A stretch of DNA of 30,568 bases from an uncultured Candidatus Melainabacteria bacterium (lineage in GTDB: Bacteria > Cyanobacteriota > Vampirovibrionia > Gastranaerophilales > Gastranaerophilaceae). A model generated the notes under the pieces. The model saw only the letters and a program-made list of their open reading frames with translations. It had not been told where the DNA came from and ran no database searches. The stretch lies in assembly GCA_934754425.1 (NCBI GenBank), contig CAKVIN010000025.1, positions 1 to 30,568 on the forward strand, written 5' to 3'. This document shows positions 24,232-30,568 of this stretch, one piece after another. Position 1 is the stretch's first letter. Every line of letters starts with the position of its first letter. The position numbers were made by a program, and so were the translations under genes.

Positions 24232-26862
24232 CTATTTCAAATAATATCTACCGGAATATACAATATCCTTCAGACTTTCCAAATTTTTAAATTTTTCTAT
24301 AATTTCACGTGTTTTTTGAGTTGTCGACTTTTTTATATCAGGACTTACACTAAAGAATTTCCCTAAAGATAATTGTTTAACATCATGATTATATCTTTCA
24401 CCCAATATTGAAAGTTTAATCATCAAGTTTTTAATTTTTGTTTTATCTCCCCAAATAACCTCATAGAAGTCTTTCTCTCGTTCTACCCAAATACGACTCA
24501 TTATATTATCTACACTGTCTAACGTCTTAAATGCTAAATAAAAACAAGCAAGTATCGATTTATTATTTTTTCCGCATGTTTCATTTATAAAACTATTCTC
24601 TGATTTATTACATATTTCATTAAGCAAAGCAATTGTACTTTCCTCAGTTGGAGTATCACCTAAAGAAATTGTTTTATACTTAATTCCATATTCTGCAGCA
24701 AGTATTTTTAATTGCTTATCTTCATTATCTATTTGTATTATTTGAGAAAAACCTTTGTTTTTTAAGAATTCTAAGTCTTTTCGTTGTTTAGATTCGTTTT
24801 CTGACGATATTTCACCAGCACTAAAATTTTCATCTATATAAAATAAATCATTTATATTACTGTAATTTATAGGGTTAAATACTGTAGAAATGTATTTTTG
24901 TGCAGGTGAATCCCAATTACGTTTATACATAAGATCATTTATGACCATTCGATCCCAAATTTCCGGTTTATATTTATAAGTCGCAAAAGCTCGTTTTATC
25001 GTATCGCAATATGATTTATAAGGGTCTTCAGTCAAGAACAACGATTTTTCAGTTTTAAACCCTAGAGCTTCATTTTCTTTTCCTTCATTTGGATCTACTA
25101 TAATTTCAGCCAATCCACCACAATTTGACACAATAGGAATTGCTCCCATTCTCATACCCTGAAGCTGTACTAATTCAAATGGCGCAAAACGACTAGGTAT
25201 TAAAACAGTATCAGAACCTGCATAAAATTGTGAAATATTGTTTATGAACCCATCACATAAAACAGCACGACCTGGATATTTATAAACTACATTTTCCAAG
25301 TATTCCTTAATTAAGACATAGTCTTTACTAAAATCAGGTCCAGCAAGAATTATTTGTGCATTTTTTTCATCTTTTAATAATTGTTCTGCAGCTTTTATTG
25401 CAATATCAACACCTTTCTGTTGAGGATCATAACGAGTTATGAATGTTGATATAAAAGCTGACGGATTCTCTTTTAGAAAACCATACTGTTTTGCACCTAT
25501 GACATTATTCAAAGAGGTAGTATTCTGAGCCTCATTTTCGCCTAAAATTTGTTGTAAATATGCTTTATTCTTAGCTTTTCCAATTTTATAACTTAATAAA
25601 GCAGGATTTACTTTTAGTTCATCACTGAACACTGAAAATGGATACTTAATAGGTTTTGCGGTTTCTTTTTCTGTTGCAGCAGGATTATGAAGTGTATAAT
25701 CCATTCCAATTGTTATTCCGAAGCTTTTAAGACGCATCAAATTCATTAAATTTGATACTCCATCAGAATATCTGTCTTCATCTGCCAGTTCTTTTATATA
25801 AGTATCTGAGCAACTTACTATCGAATCAGATTTTCTTACAGCTGGAACATAAAAATTATAATAATTCTTAAACCAACCTTTGCGGGGGAAACTATCCATT
25901 AAAATTTGATCCATAAATTCTAGGTGATTTGTTGTATATGGGATATATTTTTCATAATTTTTAGCAACTTTTAAGTACGCTGATTTATAATCACCACGAG
26001 CAATATCATCTTTAATGTTTAATTCGTGTTCTACACCAGCTCTCGCTTCAACTGCGTGGCTAATTTCATCCAATAATACTTTTACTCTCGGTTCGAAACA
26101 ATGTTTTTCTAATTCTTGATTATTTAAGACATAAGGAGCTACTACCGGAGCGCCAACTCTACCTTGATAAACAGGTCCAAAATTATTAATATTAGCAATT
26201 TTAATTTTATCTTTATAGTATTCATCCTTGCTCATCGCCTCAATAATTGGTGCTGTTGTCCATTCATAGGACATTACATATTTTGGATTAAAATCTTCTG
26301 AATCTTTTAGTTTTTTAATGGCTTCCAGTCCGGCTTTACAAAAAGCTTCTTGATTTTTAACTTGATCCATTATCCAACCTTGATATTCTGTTCGATTATT
26401 TGAAACATCATCTGGGCAATAAAGAGTGTAAACAGGGAATTTGACACGTGGATCGTTTACTTTAAAAATTTTACCTTTTCCTTTTTGTATTCCGTAATTA
26501 TATTCAAATTCTATATTTAAATCTTCGATAGTGAATTCTTTATTTTTGGATGTTAAATATATTTGTTCGCCCTGATTATTAGTACAAACACCATTCGGAG
26601 CATTAAGAAGCGGAATTATACATCTTACATCCATTCCTTGATTATTTAATTTTTGCGCCAATTCTCCCACTACATCTGCCATTCCACCAGTTTTGTTAAT
26701 TGGCACTGTTTCGAAAGAAACAAACGCTACTTGTTTTGGGTTTTCACCCCCTTTAAAAGTTATAACAGAGTATTTATTCGGTATTTTATTGCATATTTTT
26801 TTATGTTGAACCTTATTTATTGAAAAACTTGCACTATTATTAATACCTATTGAGCTAATCAT
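24232..26862 (-). CDS. GT5 glycogen/starch-synthase-like protein with FKG leader and extra C-terminal domain
   Basis: An 876-aa protein; usual GlgA is about 480. Residues 1-42 are a Ser/Asn/Ile/Lys-rich leader ending in Phe36-Lys37-Gly38. The GT5 N-domain starts at QVAFVSFETVPINKTGGMADVVGEL, with the ADP-glucose KTGG at 57-60. The C-domain has FITRYDPQQKGVDIAIKAA and VLIPSRFAPFELVQLQGMRMG, then NCGGLAEII (580-588). In GlgA the Pro in the latter is preceded by a conserved Glu (FEPCG); here it is Ala560, with a Glu at 563. Residues about 698-790 resemble a dual-specificity phosphatase fold with a degenerate loop (ETCGKNNKS). It overlaps the epimerase gene by 4 nt (ATGA), so the two are co-translated. 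It probably elongates alpha-1,4-glucan, if still active. Confidence 0.85.
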   Translation of the reverse strand: MISSIGINNSASFSINKVQHKKICNKIPNKYSVITFKGGENPKQVAFVSFETVPINKTGGMADVVGELAQKLNNQGMDVRCIIPLLNAPNGVCTNNQGEQIYLTSKNKEFTIEDLNIEFEYNYGIQKGKGKIFKVNDPRVKFPVYTLYCPDDVSNNRTEYQGWIMDQVKNQEAFCKAGLEAIKKLKDSEDFNPKYVMSYEWTTAPIIEAMSKDEYYKDKIKIANINNFGPVYQGRVGAPVVAPYVLNNQELEKHCFEPRVKVLLDEISHAVEARAGVEHELNIKDDIARGDYKSAYLKVAKNYEKYIPYTTNHLEFMDQILMDSFPRKGWFKNYYNFYVPAVRKSDSIVSCSDTYIKELADEDRYSDGVSNLMNLMRLKSFGITIGMDYTLHNPAATEKETAKPIKYPFSVFSDELKVNPALLSYKIGKAKNKAYLQQILGENEAQNTTSLNNVIGAKQYGFLKENPSAFISTFITRYDPQQKGVDIAIKAAEQLLKDEKNAQIILAGPDFSKDYVLIKEYLENVVYKYPGRAVLCDGFINNISQFYAGSDTVLIPSRFAPFELVQLQGMRMGAIPIVSNCGGLAEIIVDPNEGKENEALGFKTEKSLFLTEDPYKSYCDTIKRAFATYKYKPEIWDRMVINDLMYKRNWDSPAQKYISTVFNPINYSNINDLFYIDENFSAGEISSENESKQRKDLEFLKNKGFSQIIQIDNEDKQLKILAAEYGIKYKTISLGDTPTEESTIALLNEICNKSENSFINETCGKNNKSILACFYLAFKTLDSVDNIMSRIWVEREKDFYEVIWGDKTKIKNLMIKLSILGERYNHDVKQLSLGKFFSVSPDIKKSTTQKTREIIEKFKNLESLKDIVYSGRYYLK

Positions 26863-27917
26863 TTACCACCTCTATTCTGAAGAATCCATTTCCAACAACT
26901 TTTTATAATTTCATTTATATTTTTTTGAGGATACCATCCTAATTGATTCTTCGCTTTTGCAATATTTGCAATTAGACAAGAAGCCTCGTCTTCCAAAGCA
27001 TCACCAATACGGACTTTTAAATTCAAGCCGGTTATATCGATACTTCGTTTTACCAGTTCTCCCAATGAAACACCAACACCAGTTCCAATATTATAAATTT
27101 CGGATTTTGTATCTTGCTCCAAAATAGCTTTTGTTGATTTTTGAATAGCACTTACAACATCATCTATGTGTACAAAATCTTTTATACAAGTACCATCAGG
27201 AGTTGGATAATTATTTCCCATCAATGTAAACAAACTATCATTTTTTATCAAATTTAATAAAACTGTTATCACATTTTTACCAATATCTAAATCATTAACT
27301 CCCTGTGCTCCTGCAACATTAAATAATCGAAGTATGGTCGATTTTAATCCATAGACTTTGTAGTCATTTATTAACTGTTCTGTTATGTATTTTGTTTTTG
27401 CATACGGAGTTTTAGGAAATGGTACAGTGTCTTCAGAGACAAAGCCATTCGTAGATTTTTGATAAATTGATGCGGTTGAAATGTATAATATTTTTTCTAT
27501 TCCGTTATCAAGCATCGAATTAACCAGATTCCTTGATGCAAAAACATTATTATCATAATATTTTCTTGGATTAATTAATGATTCCGAATTATATGTTGAA
27601 GCACACAGATGAGCTACAACATCAATACCTTTGTTCATGCTTAAAAATTTATTTACCAACTGTTCATTCGTTAAATCAATATTTACAAATGAACATAAAC
27701 TTTTATCTTTTTTTGTTTGATTTATTTCTGATATTACTTTAGATAAATATTCTTGCTTATTTTTATCTCTACAACAAATTATACAGTTATAACCATCAGC
27801 TACAAGTTTTGGAACCAAGTGACTCCCTAAATACCCACTACTTCCAGTAACTAAAATATTTGGATCATATATACCTTTAAAAGCAAATCCGTTATTATTT
27901 ACTCGACCTACTAACAT
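26859..27917 (-). CDS. GalE-like NAD-dependent sugar epimerase with FKG leader
   Basis: A 352-aa extended short-chain dehydrogenase, most like UDP-glucose 4-epimerase. The Rossmann motif GSSGYLG (25-31) starts later than normal because of an extra N-terminal leader of about 18 residues containing Phe13-Lys14-Gly15. The catalytic set is Ser147/Thr148 with Tyr172 and Lys176 (YAKTK). RLFNVAGAQG, the PTPDGTCIKDFVHIDD block and NIGTGVGVSLGELV are typical of GalE. It would interconvert UDP-glucose and UDP-galactose or a related nucleotide sugar. It starts 10 nt after the 111-aa gene and ends inside the synthase start codon, so the three form an operon. Confidence 0.85.
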   Translation of the reverse strand: MLVGRVNNNGFAFKGIYDPNILVTGSSGYLGSHLVPKLVADGYNCIICCRDKNKQEYLSKVISEINQTKKDKSLCSFVNIDLTNEQLVNKFLSMNKGIDVVAHLCASTYNSESLINPRKYYDNNVFASRNLVNSMLDNGIEKILYISTASIYQKSTNGFVSEDTVPFPKTPYAKTKYITEQLINDYKVYGLKSTILRLFNVAGAQGVNDLDIGKNVITVLLNLIKNDSLFTLMGNNYPTPDGTCIKDFVHIDDVVSAIQKSTKAILEQDTKSEIYNIGTGVGVSLGELVKRSIDITGLNLKVRIGDALEDEASCLIANIAKAKNQLGWYPQKNINEIIKSCWKWILQNRGGK

Positions 27918-27927
27918 AAAAAATTCC

Positions 27928-28263
27928 CTAATAATTTTTTTCTTCTTCAGCTAGAATTAAAAGATTAATTTCTCTCAATTTCTCAAACAAAGTATCTTTA
28001 AATATCTTCATATCCTCTAAACTTTTTTTAGCTTTTACTATTACACTAATCGGAATCTGAGAAGTTGAGGTATTTAACAACACCTCATTATAGCTTTCAA
28101 TAATTTTTTGTACTTCTCGATATTTTAATAACATTTCAATTTTTTGTTTTTGTAATGATTCAAACTTTTCTACATTTCTATCACGTATACAGTTTATAAA
28201 TTTCAAATCGTTAGAAATTCCTTTGTATGATAGTTGATTAGATTGTTGTGAATAAATTTTCAA
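27928..28263 (-). CDS. Unknown 111-aa helical protein with YKG leader
   Basis: I do not recognise it. After a polar leader (MKIYSQQSNQLSYKG, Tyr13-Lys14-Gly15) the protein is two long charged helices (about 20-63 and 75-108) joined by a Ser/Thr/Pro-containing turn, likely a helical hairpin or coiled coil. There are no membrane segments. It is the first gene after the export ATPase, the position where the ATPase stalk protein (FliJ/SctO) often lies, but I see no specific FliJ likeness. The start is TTG with AAGGAG 8 nt upstream. It may equally be a small partner of the glucan enzymes that follow it in the operon. Confidence 0.62.
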   Translation of the reverse strand: MKIYSQQSNQLSYKGISNDLKFINCIRDRNVEKFESLQKQKIEMLLKYREVQKIIESYNEVLLNTSTSQIPISVIVKAKKSLEDMKIFKDTLFEKLREINLLILAEEEKNY

Positions 28264-28272
28264 AATAATAAC

Positions 28273-28292
28273 TCCTTATATATCCTTATATA
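28273..28292 (-). repeat. Tandem 10-bp repeat duplicating the ribosome-binding site
   Basis: Two perfect copies of TATATAAGGA (minus strand) lie side by side. The copy nearer the gene is followed by G and provides AAGGAG for the TTG start at 28263; the other gives a second AAGGA 10 nt upstream. Confidence 0.7.
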
Positions 28293-28343
28293 AAAAGTTT
28301 AAAACAGCTAAAAATAAAATTTGCTAGTTAAAAAGTATTATAT

Positions 28344-29690
28344 TTATATATCAACACCTGACATCATGTTAATTAATGTATCAATCGTATTTTGCATATT
28401 AACACTGTCAGTTGTTCGTTGTTGCAAAAATGCGTTAATCTGCGGCATCATTTGTATTGCAGTATCAAGTTTTGGGTTTGATCCTGGAGTATACATACCA
28501 ACATCAATCAAATCCTTGTTTTCACGATACATCGCCATGATTTTTCTTAATTTACCGGCAGCTTCTTTATGTTCTTTTGAAGCAATAGCAGACATAAGTC
28601 TGGAAATACTTCCTAATACATCAATTGCAGGATAATGGTTAGCTTCTGCTACTTTTCTGGACAAGAAAATGTGACCGTCAGTAATACCACGCACCGTATC
28701 TACAATCGGGTCATTTATATCATCACCTTCCATCAAAACTGTATAAAAAGCTGTTATAGAACCCTTAGGGCTATTTCCGGCTCTTTCCAAAATTTTTTGT
28801 AGCCAAGAAAATATTGATGGAGGATAACCTTTCATCGTCGGAGGTTCACCAATTGACAAACCAACTTCACGTCCTGCCATCGCACAACGAGTAACTGTAT
28901 CGGTCATTAAGAAAACTTTTTTACCTTGATCTCTAAAATATTCGCATACTGCAGTTGCTGTCATAAGACATTTTTGCCTGATTAATGGAGGTTGGTCACC
29001 TGTAGAGCAAACAAGTACAGATTTTTTCATACCTTCTGGGCCAAGAGCATCTTCTACGAATTCTTTTACTTCTCTTCCACGTTCTCCGATTAATGCAACT
29101 ACGTTAACATCCGCATCAGAATTTCTTGCAATCATACCTAATAACGTACTTTTACCAACACCAGAACCGGCAAATAAACCCATACGCTGTCCGCAACCAA
29201 ATGTTAAACAAGAATCTATAGCTCTGACACCTGTTGAAAACATTTCTGTAATAATTGGACGTTCAAACGGTCCTGGTGGTGGGCCATCAATCGGTCGCCA
29301 AGTTGCGCCTTCAGTATTTAAAGGTTTTCCATCTATCGGATCGCCCATTGGGTCAATAAGTCTACCTAATAAAAAATCTCCAACAGGGATAATAATTGGC
29401 TGGCCGGTAGTTGTAACAAGACTACCTTGTCCAATTCCAGCACCATCATAAAGAAGTAATAATTGTGCGGCATCACCTTTAAACGCAACAACCTCAGCCG
29501 GTTTGCGCTCTCCTGTTGCAGCTTCTATAAAACATAAATCACCAATTTTTAACCCAGGAAGTTTTACTTCAACGGTTAAACCAAGTAGTTTTGATACACT
29601 ACCTTTGTATTGATACAAATCTACATTTTCTATTTTATTGTGAACTTTTTGCTTAAGTTCATCAAGATATTCTTGATTAACACCTTCCAT
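28344..29690 (-). CDS. Type III secretion / flagellar export ATPase (FliI/SctN family)
   Basis: The hexameric ATPase that unfolds and feeds substrates into flagellar or injectisome export machines. The 448-aa protein is full length. Features in order: an N-terminal beta-barrel; the family block PPPGPFERPI (137-146) with STGVRAIDS (152-160); the P-loop GLFAGSGVGKST (171-182, Lys180); IGERGREVKEFVE (201-213) with the catalytic Glu region; VFLMTDTVTRCAMAGREVGL as Walker B; and GYPPSIFSWLQKILERAG. The PPGP block and the YRENKDLIDVGMY ending separate it from F1-ATPase subunits. No other export gene is in the window, and flagellar versus non-flagellar cannot be decided from this gene alone. There is no Shine-Dalgarno site; the promoter predicts a leaderless mRNA. 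The next gene follows after 80 nt. Confidence 0.92.
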   Translation of the reverse strand: MEGVNQEYLDELKQKVHNKIENVDLYQYKGSVSKLLGLTVEVKLPGLKIGDLCFIEAATGERKPAEVVAFKGDAAQLLLLYDGAGIGQGSLVTTTGQPIIIPVGDFLLGRLIDPMGDPIDGKPLNTEGATWRPIDGPPPGPFERPIITEMFSTGVRAIDSCLTFGCGQRMGLFAGSGVGKSTLLGMIARNSDADVNVVALIGERGREVKEFVEDALGPEGMKKSVLVCSTGDQPPLIRQKCLMTATAVCEYFRDQGKKVFLMTDTVTRCAMAGREVGLSIGEPPTMKGYPPSIFSWLQKILERAGNSPKGSITAFYTVLMEGDDINDPIVDTVRGITDGHIFLSRKVAEANHYPAIDVLGSISRLMSAIASKEHKEAAGKLRKIMAMYRENKDLIDVGMYTPGSNPKLDTAIQMMPQINAFLQQRTTDSVNMQNTIDTLINMMSGVDI

Positions 29691-29696
29691 ACATAT

Positions 29697-29705
29697 ATTT
29701 TATCA
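29697..29705 (-). promoter_or_regulatory. Extended -10 promoter predicting a leaderless export-ATPase mRNA
   Basis: On the minus strand TGA-TAAAAT ends 6 nt before the ATG at 29690, placing +1 on the start codon. I find no good -35. Confidence 0.48.
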
Positions 29706-29758
29706 TACAAATTGTAAATACTATAGCTAATATTAACGAAAAATTAATATTTCAAATA

Positions 29759-29787
29759 TTGATTAAGATTTTTGTTTGAATTAACAT
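29759..29787 (+). promoter_or_regulatory. gapA promoter
   Basis: TTGATT (29759-29764), 17 nt, then TAACAT (29782-29787), divergent from the export ATPase gene. The expected start near 29794 gives a leader of about 40 nt with AAGGAG. Confidence 0.5.
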
Positions 29788-29834
29788 AAAGATGTTAAGA
29801 GAAAGTTACTACAAAGTAAGAAGGAGTAAAACTT

Positions 29835-30568
29835 ATGGTAAAAGTAGCAATTAACGGATTCGGTAGAATCGGACGTAACACATTAAGAGCAGCTATCAGA
29901 GAAGGTATCTTCAATGAAATCGATTACGTTGCAATCAACGACCCAGGTCTTAAACCTGAAGATGCTGCACGTATTTTTAAATATGACTCTGTAATGGGTA
30001 AATTTGATGGTACAGTAGAAGCTTACGAAGAAGGTATCATCGTAAACGGTAAGAAAATTAAATTCTTCGCAGAAAAAGATCCAGCACAATTACCTTGGAA
30101 AGATTTAGGTGTAGAAGTTGTTGTTGAATCAACTGGTTTCTTCACAGATGCAGAAAAAGCTAAAGCTCACATCGCAGCTGGTGCTAAGAAAGTTATCATT
30201 TCTGCTCCTGCAACTAACGAAGACAAAACTATCGTTTTAGGTGTTAACGATCACGAATATGATCCTGCAAAACACAACGTAATTTCTATGGCTTCTTGTA
30301 CAACAAACTGCTTAGCTCCTGTAGCTAAAGTTATCGATGAAAAATTCGGTATTGTTAAAGGTTTAATGACAACTGTTCACTCTTATACCGGTGACCAAAG
30401 AATCTTAGATGCTGGACACAAAGATCCACGTAGAGCTAGAGCTGGTGCTTTAAACATCGTTCCTACTAAGACTGGTGCAGCTAAAGCTGTTGCTCTAGTA
30501 TTACCTCAATTAAAAGGTAAATTGGACGGTTTCGCTATGAGAGTTCCTACTCCAGACGTTTCATTAGT
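29835..30568 (+). CDS. gapA: Glyceraldehyde-3-phosphate dehydrogenase, type I (3' end outside window)
   Basis: The glycolytic enzyme converting glyceraldehyde-3-phosphate, NAD and phosphate to 1,3-bisphosphoglycerate. The frame is open to the window edge (244 codons visible of about 335), so it is partial only because of the cut. The NAD-binding start is MVKVAINGFGRIGRN. The active site is SMASCTTNCLAP with Cys155 and partner His182 (TTVHSYTGDQ). DPRRARAGALNIVPT is also present. Asp36 after the second strand suggests NAD rather than NADP use. AAGGAG lies 8 nt before the ATG. Codons look more biased toward a preferred set than in the neighbours, as expected for a highly expressed gene. Confidence 0.96.
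   Translation, partial: MVKVAINGFGRIGRNTLRAAIREGIFNEIDYVAINDPGLKPEDAARIFKYDSVMGKFDGTVEAYEEGIIVNGKKIKFFAEKDPAQLPWKDLGVEVVVESTGFFTDAEKAKAHIAAGAKKVIISAPATNEDKTIVLGVNDHEYDPAKHNVISMASCTTNCLAPVAKVIDEKFGIVKGLMTTVHSYTGDQRILDAGHKDPRRARAGALNIVPTKTGAAKAVALVLPQLKGKLDGFAMRVPTPDVSL

Noticed and set aside
29601..29607. Tyr-Lys-Gly at residues 28-30 of the export ATPase as another FKG leader
   Set aside because: It lies in the first strand of the family's N-terminal barrel, where such residues are ordinary, and there is no added leader before it.

Overview
This AT-rich, densely coded chromosomal window most likely comes from a non-photosynthetic, gut-type relative of cyanobacteria (Vampirovibrionia/Melainabacteria, order Gastranaerophilales). 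That placement is inferred. It rests on an LdpA-type iron-sulfur protein (a family I know from cyanobacteria), a cyanobacterial-style degenerate GyrA box, an outer-membrane efflux system, and several proteins carrying a short polar N-terminal leader ending in Phe-Lys-Gly. I see no rRNA, tRNA, IS element or CRISPR array.

Layout. (1) 1-4440: gyrA (TTG start), fabI and a secreted thioredoxin-like protein without active-site cysteines, each followed by a clear intrinsic terminator. (2) 4444-11480: a MarR-controlled tripartite efflux system. tolC reads leftward and marR-emrA-emrB rightward, and both have the same 22-bp palindromic operator. The two halves are separated by about 2.5 kb holding a ParDE toxin-antitoxin pair, whose toxin is split by a -1 frameshift at an A7 run, and an EF-hand calpain-like protease. 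This segment is flanked by direct repeats of the tolC/marR promoter region; each copy keeps one working start codon and a decayed version (ATG to ATA) of the other. (3) 11498-16738: rpsT with a possibly structured leader, UDP-xylose synthase, a DUF47/PiT phosphate transport pair, a fused MEMO-AMMECR1 protein and an unknown 197-aa protein. (4) 16745-19207: rsmH, an FtsL-like division protein and the LdpA-like protein. (5) 19224-29690, all leftward: a type III secretion/flagellar export ATPase, a small unknown protein, a GalE-like epimerase, a GT5 glycogen-synthase-like enzyme and a 1614-aa GH13 protein, together an alpha-glucan module. (6) 29759 to the end: gapA, cut by the window edge.

The main candidates for something undescribed are: (a) the shared N-terminal leader (hydrophobic-x-[FY]-[KN]-G) on five, perhaps six, otherwise unrelated proteins, four of them directly downstream of the export ATPase gene; (b) a group of genes without Shine-Dalgarno sites whose -10 box lies exactly 6 nt from the ATG, predicting leaderless mRNAs; (c) the toxin frameshift, which sits on a slippery heptamer; (d) the duplicated tolC/marR promoter flanking an accessory cassette.
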